Part shown: positions 39,264 through 53,173 of the stretch, piece after piece
Numbering within the stretch: position 1 is the first letter of the stretch
Layout of the letters: each line of letters begins with the position of its first letter
Assembly (NCBI GenBank): GCA_963170055.1
Contig: CAUJGJ010000029.1
Location: 62,001 to 126,000, forward strand
Origin: Halisarca cf. caerulea
Taxonomy: Eukaryota > Porifera > Demospongiae > Chondrillida > Halisarcidae
Reading direction: 5' to 3'
DNA length: 64,000 bases
Notes under the pieces: generated by a model
Told to the model about the DNA's origin: nothing
Databases searched by the model: none
The model's input: the letters and a program-made list of their open reading frames with translations, nothing else
Position numbers and translations under genes: made by a program

Positions 39264-39988
39264 TAAAAGTAGTATTTCATTTGTCATATCTTACGAACTT
39301 TGCCAATTTTGCACTTTGCCTTATTTTAAAGTTATGTTTCTAACTTTATCTTTGCGATAAATATTATTTAAACTTTCTAACGTTTTAAACTTAACTTTCT
39401 TAGATAGTTAAAATTAGTATTTCATTTGTCATATCTTACGAACTTTGCCAATTTTGCACTTTGCCTAATTTTAAAGTTATGTTTCTAACTTTATCTTTGC
39501 GATAAATATTATTTAAACTTTGTAATCTTTTAAACTTAACTTTCTTAGTTAGTTAAAATTAGTATTTCATTTGTCATATCTTACGAACTTTGCCAATTTT
39601 GCACTTTGCCTAATTTTAAAGTTATGTTTCTAACTTTATCTTTGCGATAAATATTATTTAAACTTTGTAATCTTTTAAACTTAACTTTCTTAGATAGTTA
39701 AAATTAGTATTTCATTTGTCATATCTTACGAACATTGCCAATTTTGCACTTTGACTAATTTTAAAGTTATGTTTCTAACTTTATCTTTGCGATAAATATT
39801 ATTTAAACTTTCTAACGTTTTAAACTTAACTTTCTTAGATAGTTAAAAGTAGCATTTCATTTGTCATATCTTACGAACTTTGCCAATTTTGCACTTTGCC
39901 TAACTTTAAAGTTATGTTTCTAACTTTATCTTTGCGATAAATATTATTTAAACTTTGTAACGTTTTAAACTTAACTTTCTTAGTTAGT
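39264..39988 (+). repeat. 5-monomer segment, copy 1 (12-monomer offset)
   Basis: Marked by gccttatttt near 39319 and agcatttcat near 39851. Both marks recur exactly 1740 bp (12 monomers) downstream at 41059 and 41591, with the same variant order between them. The copies diverge at the box of the last monomer. Confidence 0.8.
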
Positions 39989-41003
39989 TAAAATTAGTAT
40001 TTCATTTGTCATATCTTACGAACTTTGCCAATTTTGCACTTTGCCTAATTTTAAAGTTATGTTTCTAACTTTATCTTTGCGATAAATATTATTTAAACTT
40101 TGTAACGTTTTAAACTTAACTTTCTTAGATAGTTAAAAGTAGTATTTCATTTGTCATATCTTACGAACTTTGCCAATTTTGCACTTTGCCTAATTTTAAA
40201 GTTATGTTTCTAACTTTATCTTTGCGATAAATATTATTTAAACTTTGTAAGCTTTTAAACTTAACTTTCTTAGATAGTTAAAATTAGTATTTCATTTGTC
40301 ATATCTTACGAACTTTGCCAATTTTGCACTTTGCCTAATTTTAAAGTTATGTTTCTAACTTTATCTTTGCGATAAATATTATTTAAACTTTGTAATCTTT
40401 TAAACTTAACTTTCTTAGATAGTTAAAATTAGTATTTCATTTGTCATATCTTACGAACTTTGCCAATTTTGCACTTTGCCTAATTTTAAAGTTATGTTTC
40501 TAACTTTATCTTTGCGATAAATATTATTTAAACTTTGTAATCTTTTAAACTTAACTTTCTTAGTTAGTTAAAATTAGTATTTCATTTGTCATATCTTACG
40601 AACTTTGCCAATTTTGCACTTTGCCTAATTTTAAAGTTATGTTTCTAACTTTATCTTTGCGATAAATATTATTTAAACTTTCTAACGTTTTAAACTTAAC
40701 TTTCTTACATAGTTAAAAGTAGTATTTCATTTGTCATATCTTACGAACTTTGCCAATTTTGCACTTTGCCTAACTTTAAAGTTATGTTTCTAACTTTATC
40801 TTTGCGATAAATATTATTTAAACTTTGTAATCTTTTAAACTTAACTTTCTTAGTTAGTTAAAATTAGTATTTCATTTGTCATATCTTACGAACTTTGCCA
40901 ATTTTGCACTTTGCCTAACTTTAAAGTTATGTTTCTAACTTTATCTTTGCGATAAATATTATTTAAACTTTGTAATCTTTTAAACTTAACTTTCTTAGAT
41001 AGT

Positions 41004-41728
41004 TAAAAGTAGTATTTCATTTGTCATATCTTACGAACTTTGCCAATTTTGCACTTTGCCTTATTTTAAAGTTATGTTTCTAACTTTATCTTTGCGATAA
41101 ATATTATTTAAACTTTCTAACGTTTTAAACTTAACTTTCTTAGATAGTTAAAATTAGTATTTCATTTGTCATATCTTACGAACTTTGCCAATTTTGCACT
41201 TTGCCTAATTTTAAAGTTATGTTTCTAACTTTATCTTTGCGATAAATATTATTTAAACTTTGTAATCTTTTAAACTTAACTTTCTTAGTTAGTTAAAATT
41301 AGTATTTCATTTGTCATATCTTACGAACTTTGCCAATTTTGCACTTTGCCTAATTTTAAAGTTATGTTTCTAACTTTATCTTTGCGATAAATATTATTTA
41401 AACTTTGTAATCTTTTAAACTTAACTTTCTTAGATAGTTAAAATTAGTATTTCATTTGTCATATCTTACGAACATTGCCAATTTTGCACTTTGACTAATT
41501 TTAAAGTTATGTTTCTAACTTTATCTTTGCGATAAATATTATTTAAACTTTCTAACGTTTTAAACTTAACTTTCTTAGATAGTTAAAAGTAGCATTTCAT
41601 TTGTCATATCTTACGAACTTTGCCAATTTTGCACTTTGCCTAACTTTAAAGTTATGTTTCTAACTTTATCTTTGCGATAAATATTATTTAAACTTTGTAA
41701 TCTTTTAAACTTAACTTACTTAGTTAGT
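41004..41728 (+). repeat. 5-monomer segment, copy 2 (12-monomer offset)
   Basis: Partner of 39264-39988, sharing the two rare marks gccttatttt and agcatttcat. Its last monomer has GTAATC and the cttacttag variant, where copy 1 has GTAACG. Confidence 0.8.
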
Positions 41729-42018
41729 TAAAATTAGTATTTCATTTGTCATATCTTACGAACTTTGCCAATTTTGCACTTTGCCTAATTTTAAAGTTAT
41801 GTTTCTAACTTTATCTTTGCGATAAATATTATTTAAACTTTGTAACGTTTTAAACTTAACTTTCTTAGTTAGTTAAAATTAGTATTTCATTTGTCATATC
41901 TTACGAACTTTGCCAATTTTGCACTTTGCCTAATTTTAAAGTTATGTTTCTAACTTTATCTTTGCGATAAATATTATTTAAACTTTGTAACGTTTTAAAC
42001 TTAACTTTCTTAGATAGT

Positions 42019-43178
42019 TAAAAGTAGTATTTCATTTGTCATATCTTACGAACTTTGCCAATTTTGCACTTTGCCTAATTTTAAAGTTATGTTTCTAACT
42101 TTATCTTTGCGATAAATATTATTTAAACTTTGTAAGCTTTTAAACTTAACTTTCTTAGATAGTTAAAATTAGTATTTCATTTGTCATATCCTACGAACTT
42201 TGCCAATTTTGCACTTTGCCTAATTTTAAAGTTATGTTTCTAACTTTATCTTTGCGATAAATATTATTTAAACTTTGTAATCTTTTAAACTTAACTTTCT
42301 TAGATAGTTAAAATTAGTATTTCATTTGTCATATCTTACGAACTTTGCCAATTTTGCACTTTGCCTAATTTTAAAGTTATGTTTCTAACTTTATCTTTGC
42401 GATAAATATTATTTAAACTTTGTAATCTTTTAAACTTAACTTTCTTAGTTAGTTAAAATTAGTATTTCATTTGTCATATCTTACGAACTTTGCCAATTTT
42501 GCACTTTGCCTAATTTTAAAGTTATGTTTCTAACTTTATCTTTGCGATAAATATTATTTAAACTTTCTAACGTTTTAAACTTAACTTTCTTAGATAGTTA
42601 AAAGTAGTATTTCATTTGTCATATCTTACGAACTTTGCCAATTTTGCACTTTGCCTAATTTTAAAGTTATGTTTCTAACTTTATCTTTGCGATAAATATT
42701 ATTTAAACTTTGTAAGCTTTTAAACTTAACTTTCTTAGATAGTTAAAATTAGTATTTCATTTGTCATATCCTACGAACTTTGCCAATTTTGCACTTTGCC
42801 TAATTTTAAAGTTATGTTTCTAACTTTATCTTTGCGATAAATATTATTTAAACTTTGTAATCTTTTAAACTTAACTTTCTTAGATAGTTAAAATTAGTAT
42901 TTCATTTGTCATATCTTACGAACTTTGCCAATTTTGCACTTTGCCTAATTTTAAAGTTATGTTTCTAACTTTATCTTTGCGATAAATATTATTTAAACTT
43001 TGTAATCTTTTAAACTTAACTTTCTTAGTTAGTTAAAATTAGTATTTCATTTGTCATATCTTACGAACTTTGCCAATTTTGCACTTTGCCTAATTTTAAA
43101 GTTATGTTTCTAACTTTATCTTTGCGATAAATATTATTTAAACTTTCTAACGTTTTAAACTTAACTTTCTTAGATAGT
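42019..43178 (+). repeat. Perfect tandem pair of a 4-monomer (580-bp) unit
   Basis: Two adjacent units, 42019-42598 and 42599-43178. Order: G6 with GTAAGC/A141; a monomer with the rare catatcctacg change and GTAATC/A141; GTAATC/T141; CTAACG/A141. The rare catatcctacg mark occurs only at 42191 and 42771. I see no difference between the two units by eye. Confidence 0.88.
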
Positions 43179-45208
43179 TAAAAGTAGTATTTCATTTGTC
43201 ATATCTTACGAACTTTGCCAATTTTGCACTTTGCCTAACTTTAAAGTTATGTTTCTAACTTTATCTTTGCGATAAATATTATTTAAACTTTGTAATCTTT
43301 TAAACTTAACTTTCTTAGTTAGTTAAAATTAGTATTTCATTTGTCATATCTTACGAACTTTGCCAATTTTGCACTTTGCCTAACTTTAAAGTTATGTTTC
43401 TAACTTTATCTTTGCGATAAATATTATTTAAACTTTGTAATCTTTTAAACTTAACTTTCTTAGTTAGTTAAAATTAGTATTTCATTTGTCATATCTTACG
43501 AACTTTGCCAATTTTGCACTTTGCCTAATTTTAAAGTTATGTTTCTAACTTTATCTTTGCGATAAATATTATTTAAACTTTGTAACGTTTTAAACTTAAC
43601 TTTCTTAGTTAGTTAAAATTAGTATTTCATTTGTCATATCTTACGAACTTTGCCAATTTTGCACTTTGCCTAATTTTAAAGTTATGTTTCTAACTTTATC
43701 TTTGCGATAAATATTATTTAAACTTTGTAACGTTTTAAACTTAACTTTCTTAGATAGTTAAAAGTAGTATTTCATTTGTCATATCTTACGAACTTTGCCA
43801 ATTTTGCACTTTGCCTAATTTTAAAGTTATGTTTCTAACTTTATCTTTGCGATAAATATTATTTAAACTTTGTAAGCTTTTAAACTTAACTTTCTTAGAT
43901 AGTTAAAATTAGTATTTCATTTGTCATATCTTACGAACTTTGCCAATTTTGCACTTTGCCTAATTTTAAAGTTATGTTTCTAACTTTATCTTTGCGATAA
44001 ATATTATTTAAACTTTGTAATCTTTTAAACTTAACTTTCTTAGATAGTTAAAATTAGTATTTCATTTGTCATATCTTACGAACTTTGCCAATTTTGCACT
44101 TTGCCTAATTTTAAAGTTATGTTTCTAACTTTATCTTTGCGATAAATATTATTTAAACTTTGTAATCTTTTAAACTTAACTTTCTTAGTTAGTTAAAATT
44201 AGTATTTCATTTGTCATATCTTACGAACTTTGCCAATTTTGCACTTTGCCTAATTTTAAAGTTATGTTTCTAACTTTATCTTTGCGATAAATATTATTTA
44301 AACTTTGTAAGCTTTTAAACTTAACTTTCTTAGATAGTTAAAATTAGTATTTCATTTGTCATATCTTACGAACATTGCCAATTTTGCACTTTGACTAATT
44401 TTAAAGTTATGTTTCTAACTTTATCTTTGCGATAAATATTATTTAAACTTTCTAACGTTTTAAACTTAACTTTCTTAGATAGTTAAAAGTAGTATTTCAT
44501 TTGTCATATCTTACGAACTTTGCCAATTTTGCACTTTGCCTAACTTTAAAGTTATGTTTCTAACTTTATCTTTGCGATAAATATTATTTAAACTTTGTAA
44601 TCTTTTAAACTTAACTTTCTTAGTTAGTTAAAATTAGTATTTCATTTGTCATATCTTACGAACTTTGCCAATTTTGCACTTTGCCTAACTTTAAAGTTAT
44701 GTTTCTAACTTTATCTTTGCGATAAATATTATTTAAACTTTGTAACGTTTTAAACTTAACTTTCTTAGTTAGTTAAAATTAGTATTTCATTTGTCATATC
44801 TTACGAACTTTGCCAATTTTGCACTTTGCCTAATTTTAAAGTTATGTTTCTAACTTTATCTTTGCGATAAATATTATTTAAACTTTCTAACGTTTTAAAC
44901 TTAACTTTCTTAGTTAGTTAAAATTAGTATTTCATTTGTCATATCTTACGAACTTTGCCAATTTTGCACTTTGCCTAATTTTAAAGTTATGTTTCTAACT
45001 TTATCTTTGCGATAAATATTATTTAAACTTTCTAACGTTTTAAACTTAACTTTCTTAGTTAGTTAAAATTAGTATTTCATTTGTCATATCTTACGAACTT
45101 TGCCAATTTTGCACTTTGCCTAATTTTAAAGTTATGTTTCTAACTTTATCTTTGCGATAAATATTATTTAAACTTTCTAACGTTTTAAACTTAACTTTCT
45201 TAGATAGT

Positions 45209-48200
45209 TAAAAGTAGTATTTCATTTGTCATATCTTACGAACTTTGCCAATTTTGCACTTTGCCTAATTTTAAAGTTGTTTCTAACTTTATCTTTGCGA
45301 TAAATATTATTTAAACTTTCTAACGTTTTAAACTTAACTTTCTTAGTTAGTTAAAATTAGTATTTCATTTGTCATATCTTACGAACTTTGCCAATTTTGC
45401 ACTTTGCCTAATTTTAAAGTTATGTTTCTAACTTTATCTTTGCGATAAATATTATTTAAACTTTGTAACGTTTTAAACTTAACTTTCTTAGTTAGTTAAA
45501 ATTAGTATTTCATTTGTCATATCTTACGAACTTTGCCAATTTTGCACTTTGCCTAATTTTAAAGTTATGTTTCTAACTTTATCTTTGCGATAAATATTAT
45601 TTAAACTTTCTAACGTTTTAAACTTAACTTTCTTAGATAGTTAAAAGTAGTATTTCATTTGTCATATCTTACGAACTTTGCCAATTTTGCACTTTGCCTA
45701 ATTTTAAAGTTATGTTTCTAACTTTATCTTTGCGATAAATATTATTTAAACTTTGTAATCTTTTAAACTTAACTTTCTTAGATAGTTAAAATTAGTATTT
45801 CATTTGTCATATCTTACGAACATTGCCAATTTTGCACTTTGACTAATTTTAAAGTTATGTTTCTAACTTTATCTTTGCGATAAATATTATTTAAACTTTC
45901 TAACGTTTTAAACTTAACTTTCTTAGATAGTTAAAAGTAGTATTTCATTTGTCATATCTTACGAACTTTGCCAATTTTGCACTTTGCCTAACTTTAAAGT
46001 TATGTTTCTAACTTTATCTTTGCGATAAATATTATTTAAACTTTGTAATCTTTTAAACTTAACTTTCTTAGTTAGTTAAAATTAGTATTTCATTTGTCAT
46101 ATCTTACGAACTTTGCCAATTTTGCACTTTGCCTAATTTTAAAGTTGTTTCTAACTTTATCTTTGCGATAAATATTATTTAAACTTTCTAACGTTTTAAA
46201 CTTAACTTTCTTAGTTAGTTAAAATTAGTATTTCATTTGTCATATCTTACGAACTTTGCCAATTTTGCACTTTGCCTAATTTTAAAGTTATGTTTCTAAC
46301 TTTATCTTTGCGATAAATATTATTTAAACTTTGTAACGTTTTAAACTTAACTTTCTTAGTTAGTTAAAATTAGTATTTCATTTGTCATATCTTACGAACT
46401 TTGCCAATTTTGCACTTTGCCTAATTTTAAAGTTATGTTTCTAACTTTATCTTTGCGATAAATATTATTTAAACTTTCTAACGTTTTAAACTTAACTTTC
46501 TTAGATAGTTAAAAGTAGTATTTCATTTGTCATATCTTACGAACTTTGCCAATTTTGCACTTTGCCTAATTTTAAAGTTATGTTTCTAACTTTATCTTTG
46601 CGATAAATATTATTTAAACTTTGTAAGCTTTTAAACTTAACTTTCTTAGATAGTTAAAATTAGTATTTCATTTGTCATATCTTACGAACTTTGCCAATTT
46701 TGCACTTTGCCTAATTTTAAAGTTATGTTTCTAACTTTATCTTTGCGATAAATATTATTTAAACTTTGTAATCTTTTAAACTTAACTTTCTTAGATAGTT
46801 AAAATTAGTATTTCATTTGTCATATCTTACGAACATTGCCAATTTTGCACTTTGACTAATTTTAAAGTTATGTTTCTAACTTTATCTTTGCGATAAATAT
46901 TATTTAAACTTTCTAACGTTTTAAACTTAACTTTCTTAGATAGTTAAAAGTAGTATTTCATTTGTCATATCTTACGAACTTTGCCAATTTTGCACTTTGC
47001 CTAACTTTAAAGTTATGTTTCTAACTTTATCTTTGCGATAAATATTATTTAAACTTTGTAATCTTTTAAACTTAACTTTCTTAGTTAGTTAAAATTAGTA
47101 TTTCATTTGTCATATCTTACGAACTTTGCCAATTTTGCACTTTGCCTAATTTTAAAGTTATGTTTCTAACTTTATCTTTGCGATAAATATTATTTAAACT
47201 TTGTAAGCTTTTAAACTTAACTTTCTTAGATAGTTAAAATTAGTATTTCATTTGTCATATCTTACGAACTTTGCCAATTTTGCACTTTGCCTAATTTTAA
47301 AGTTATGTTTCTAACTTTATCTTTGCGATAAATATTATTTAAACTTTGTAATCTTTTAAACTTAACTTTCTTAGATAGTTAAAATTAGTATTTCATTTGT
47401 CATATCTTACGAACATTGCCAATTTTGCACTTTGACTAATTTTAAAGTTATGTTTCTAACTTTATCTTTGCGATAAATATTATTTAAACTTTGTAATCTT
47501 TTAAACTTAACTTTCTTAGTTAGTTAAAATTAGTATTTCATTTGTCATATCTTACGAACTTTGCCAATTTTGCACTTTGCCTAATTTTAAAGTTATGTTT
47601 CTAACTTTATCTTTGCGATAAATATTATTTAAACTTTGTAACGTTTTAAACTTAACTTTCTTAGTTAGTTAAAATTAGTATTTCATTTGTCATATCTTAC
47701 GAACTTTGCCAATTTTGCACTTTGCCTAATTTTAAAGTTATGTTTCTAACTTTATCTTTGCGATAAATATTATTTAAACTTTCTAACGTTTTAAACTTAA
47801 CTTTCTTAGTTAGTTAAAATTAGTATTTCATTTGTCATATCTTACGAACTTTGCCAATTTTGCACTTTGCCTAATTTTAAAGTTATGTTTCTAACTTTAT
47901 CTTTGCGATAAATATTATTTAAACTTTGTAACGTTTTAAACTTAACTTTCTTAGTTAGTTAAAATTAGTATTTCATTTGTCATATCTTACGAACTTTGCC
48001 AATTTTGCACTTTGCCTAATTTTAAAGTTATGTTTCTAACTTTATCTTTGCGATAAATATTATTTAAACTTTCTAACGTTTTAAACTTAACTTTCTTAGA
48101 TAGTTAAAAGTAGTATTTCATTTGTCATATCTTACGAACTTTGCCAATTTTGCACTTTGCCTAATTTTAATGTTGTTTCTAACTTTATCTTTGCGATAAA

Positions 48201-49993
48201 TATTATTTAAACTTTCTAACGTTTTAAACTTAACTTTCTTAGTTAGTTAAAATTAGTATTTCATTTGTCATATCTTACGAACTTTGCCAATTTTGCACTT
48301 TGCCTAATTTTAAAGTTATGTTTCTAACTTTATCTTTGCGATAAATATTATTTAAACTTTGTAACGTTTTAAACTTAACTTTCTTAGTTAGTTAAAATTA
48401 GTATTTCATTTGTCATATCTTACGAACTTTGCCAATTTTGCACTTTGCCTAATTTTAAAGTTATGTTTCTAACTTTATCTTTGCGATAAATATTATTTAA
48501 ACTTTCTAACGTTTTAAACTTAACTTTCTTAGATAGTTAAAAGTAGTATTTCATTTGTCATATCTTACGAACTTTGCCAATTTTGCACTTTGCCTAATTT
48601 TAAAGTTATGTTTCTAACTTTATCTTTGCGATAAATATTATTTAAACTTTGTAAGCTTTTAAACTTAACTTTCTTAGATAGTTAAAATTAGTATTTCATT
48701 TGTCATATCTTACGAACTTTGCCAATTTTGCACTTTGCCTAATTTTAAAGTTATGTTTCTAACTTTATCTTTGCGATAAATATTATTTAAACTTTGTAAT
48801 CTTTTAAACTTAACTTTCTTACATAGTTAAAATTAGTCTTTCATTTCTCATATCTTACGAACATTGCCAATTTTGCACTTTGACTAATTTTAAAGTTATG
48901 TTTCTAACTTTATCTTTGCGATAAATATTATTTAAACTTTCTAACGTTTTAAACTTAACTTTCTTAGATAGTTAAAAGTAGTATTTCATTTGTCATATCT
49001 TACGAACTTTGCCAATTTTGCACTTTGCCTAACTTTAAAGTTATGTTTCTAACTTTATCTTTGCGATAAATATTATTTAAACTTTGTAATCTTTTAAACT
49101 TAACTTTCTTAGTTAGTTAAAATTAGTATTTCATTTGTCATATCTTACGAACTTTGCCAATTTTGCACTTTGCCTAATTTTAAAGTTGTTTCTAACTTTA
49201 TCTTTGCGATAAATATTATTTAAACTTTCTAACGTTTTAAACTTAACTTTCTTAGTTAGTTAAAATTAGTATTTCATTTGTCATATCTTACGAACTTTGC
49301 CAATTTTGCACTTTGCCTAATTTTAAAGTTATGTTTCTAACTTTATCTTTGCGATAAATATTATTTAAACTTTGTAACGTTTTAAACTTAACTTTCTTAG
49401 TTAGTTAAAATTAGTATTTCATTTGTCATATCTTACGAACTTTGCCAATTTTGCACTTTGCCTAATTTTAAAGTTATGTTTCTAACTTTATCTTTGCGAT
49501 AAATATTATTTAAACTTTCTAACGTTTTAAACTTAACTTTCTTAGATAGTTAAAAGTAGTATTTCATTTGTCATATCTTACGAACTTTGCCAATTTTGCA
49601 CTTTGCCTAATTTTAAAGTTATGTTTCTAACTTTATCTTTGCGATAAATATTATTTAAACTTTGTAAGCTTTTAAACTTAACTTTCTTAGATAGTTAAAA
49701 TTAGTATTTCATTTGTCATATCTTACGAACTTTGCCAATTTTGCACTTTGCCTAATTTTAAAGTTATGTTTCTAACTTTATCTTTGCGATAAATATTATT
49801 TAAACTTTGTAATCTTTTAAACTTAACTTTCTTAGATAGTTAAAATTAGTATTTCATTTGTCATATCTTACGAACATTGCCAATTTTGCACTTTGCCTAA
49901 TTTTAAAGTTGTTTCTAACTTTATCTTTGCGATAAATATTATTTAAACTTTCTAACGTTTTAAACTTAACTTTCTTAGTTAGTTAAAATTAGT
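45209..49993 (+). repeat. Domain with the 71/72 two-base deletion class
   Basis: Five monomers here have aaagttgtttc in place of aaagttatgtttc: gttgtttc starts at 45276, 46144, 48172 (with an extra T67 change), 49185 and 49908. Once the 2-bp losses are counted, spacings are 6, 14, 7 and 5 monomers. The same deletion recurs at 55271, 55414 and 58747. It shortens the dyad stem from 8 to 7 bp and keeps a 6-nt loop. Confidence 0.85.
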
Positions 49994-51723
49994 ATTTCAT
50001 TTGTCATATCTTACGAACTTTGCCAATTTTGCACTTTGCCTAATTTTAAAGTTATGTTTCTAACTTTATCTTTGCGATAAATATTATTTAAACTTTGTAA
50101 CGTTTTAAACTTAACTTTCTTAGTTAGTTAAAATTAGTATTTCATTTGTCATATCTTACGAACTTTGCCAATTTTGCACTTTGCCTAATTTTAAAGTTAT
50201 GTTTCTAACTTTATCTTTGCGATAAATATTATTTAAACTTTCTAACGTTTTAAACTTAACTTTCTTAGATAGTTAAAAGTAGTATTTCATTTGTCATATC
50301 TTACGAACTTTGCCAATTTTGCACTTTGCCTAATTTTAAAGTTATGTTTCTAACTTTATCTTTGCGATAAATATTATTTAAACTTTGTAAGCTTTTAAAC
50401 TTAACTTTCTTAGATAGTTAAAATTAGTATTTCATTTGTCATATCTTACGAACTTTGCCAATTTTGCACTTTGCCTAATTTTAAAGTTATGTTTCTAACT
50501 TTATCTTTGCGATAAATATTATTTAAACTTTGTAATCTTTTAAACTTAATTTTCTTAGATAGTTAAAATTAGTATTTCATTTGTCATATCTTACGAACAT
50601 TGCCAATTTTGCACTTTGACTAATTTTAAAGTTATGTTTCTAACTTTATCTTTGCGATAAATATTATTTAAACTTTCTAACGTTTTAAACTTAACTTTCT
50701 TAGATAGTTAAAAGTAGTATTTCATTTGTCATATCTTACGAACTTTGCCAATTTTGCACTTTGCCTAACTTTAAAGTTATGTTTCTAACTTTATCTTTGC
50801 GATAAATATTATTTAAACTTTGTAATCTTTTAAACTTAACTTTCTTAGTTAGTTAAAATTAGTATTTCATTTGTCATATCTTACGAACTTTGCCAATTTT
50901 GCACTTTGCCTAATTTTAAAGTTATGTTTCTAACTTTATCTTTGCGATAAATATTATTTAAACTTTGTAAGCTTTTAAACTTAACTTTCTTAGATAGTTA
51001 AAATTAGTATTTCATTTGTCATATCTTACGAACTTTGCCAATTTTGCACTTTGCCTAATTTTAAAGTTATGTTTCTAACTTTATCTTTGCGATAAATATT
51101 ATTTAAACTTTGTAATCTTTTAAACTTAACTTTCTTAGATAGTTAAAATTAGTATTTCATTTGTCATATCTTACGAACATTGCCAATTTTGCACTTTGCC
51201 TAATTTTAAAGTTATGTTTCTAACTTTATCTTTGCGATAAATATTATTTAAACTTTCTAACGTTTTAAACTTAACTTTCTTAGATAGTTAAAAGTAGTAT
51301 TTCATTTGTCATATCTTACGAACTTTGCCAATTTTGCCCTTTGCCTAATTTTAAAGTTATGTTTCTAACTTTATCTTTGCGATAAATATTATTTAAACTT
51401 TGTAAGCTTTTAAACTTAACTTTCTTAGATAGTTAAAATTAGTATTTCATTTGTCATATCTTACGAACTTTGCCAATTTTGCACTTTGCCTAATTTTAAA
51501 GTTATGTTTCTAACTTTATCTTTGCGATAAATATTATTTAAACTTTGTAATCTTTTAAACTTAACTTTCTTAGATAGTTAAAATTAGTATTTCATTTGTC
51601 ATATCTTACGAACATTGCCAATTTTGCACTTTGCCTAATTTTAAAGTTATGTTTCTAACTTTATCTTTGCGATAAATATTATTTAAACTTTCTAACGTTT
51701 TAAACTTAACTTTCTTAGATAGT

Positions 51724-53173
51724 TAAAAGTAGTATTTCTTTTGTCATATCTTACGAACTTTGCCAATTTTGCACTTTGCCTAATTTTAAAGTTATGTTTC
51801 TAACTTTATCTTTGCGATAAATATTATTTAAACTTTGTAATCTTTTAAACTTAACTTTCTTAGTTAGTTAAAATTAGTATTTCATTTGTCATATCTTACG
51901 AACTTTGCCAATTTTGCACTTTGCCTAACTTTAAAGTTATGTTTCTAACTTTATCTTTGCGATAAATATTATTTAAACTTTGTAATCTTTTAAACTTAAC
52001 TTTCTTAGATAGTTAAAATTAGTATTTCATTTGTCATATCTTACGAACATTGCCAATTTTGCACTTTGCCTAATTTTAAAGTTATGTTTCTAACTTTATC
52101 TTTGCGATAAATATTATTTAAACTTTCTAACGTTTTAAACTTAACTTTCGTAGATAGTTAAAAGTAGTATTTCATTTGTCATATCTTACGAACTTTGCCA
52201 ATTTTGCACTTTGCCTAATTTTAAAGTTATGTTTCTAACTTTATCTTTGCGATAAATATTATTTAAACTTTTTAATCTTTTAAACTTAACTTTCTTAGTT
52301 AGTTAAAATTAGTATTTCATTTGTCATATCTTACGAACTTTGCCAATTTTGCACTTTGCCTAATTTTAAAGTTATATTTCTAACTTTATCTTTGCGATAA
52401 ATATTATTTAAACTTTGTAATCTTTTAAACTTAACTTTCTTAGTTAGTTAAAATTAGTATTTCATTTGTCATATCTTACGAACTTTGCCAATTTTGCACT
52501 TTGCCTAATTTTAAAGTTATGTTTCTAACTTTATCTTTGCGATAAATATTATTTAAACTTTGTAACGTTTTAAACTTAACTTTCTTAGTTAGTTAAAATT
52601 AGTATTTCATTTGTCATATCTTACGAACTTTGCCAATTTTGCACTTTGCCTAATTTTAAAGTTATGTTTCTAACTTTATCTTTGCGATAAATATTATTTA
52701 AACTTTGTAATCTTTTAAACTTAACTTTCTTAGATAGTTAAAATTAGTATTTCATTTGTCATATCTTACGAACATTGCCAATTTTGCACTTTGCCTAATT
52801 TTAAAGTTATGTTTCTAACTTTATCTTTGCGATAAATATTATTTAAACTTTCTAACGTTTTAAACTTAACTTTCTTAGATAGTTAAAAGTAGTATTTCAT
52901 TTGTCATATCTTACGAACTTTGCCAATTTTGCACTTTGCCTAATTTTAAAGTTATGTTTCTAACTTTATCTTTGCGATAAATATTATTTAAACTTTGTAA
53001 TCTTTTAAACTTAACTTTCTTAGATAGTTAAAATTAGTATTTCATTTGTCATATCTTACGAACATTGCCAATTTTGCACTTTGCCTAATTTTAAAGTTAT
53101 GTTTCTAACTTTATCTTTGCGATAAATATTATTTAAACTTTCTAACGTTTTAAACTTAACTTTCTTAGATAGT
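51724..53173 (+). repeat. 10-monomer unit (1450 bp), copy 1
   Basis: Begins with a G6 monomer that has atttcttttg (A16T) and GTAATC/T141. It is followed by GTAATC, an A36 CTAACG monomer, a G6 monomer, GTAATC/T141, GTAACG/T141, GTAATC/A141, A36 CTAACG, a G6 monomer and A36 CTAACG. The A16T mark recurs at +1450 bp. Private changes here include ttcgtaga near 52149 and tatatttc near 52373. Confidence 0.75.

Larger units (their letters stand above)
32594..45208 (+). repeat. Indel-free domain with A36-A56 and C61 marks
   Basis: Eighty-seven consecutive monomers, each exactly 145 bp, with no indel found. From about 34.2 kb, monomers that combine T36A with C56A and a CTAACG box recur (for example near 34224, 35528, 35963, 38283, 39733, 41473, 44373). 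Monomers with T61C first appear near 35699 and often come in adjacent pairs. A rare cttacttag variant occurs at 36351, 37221, 38671 and 41716, at spacings of 6, 10 and 21 monomers. I see no other element in this stretch. Confidence 0.8.
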
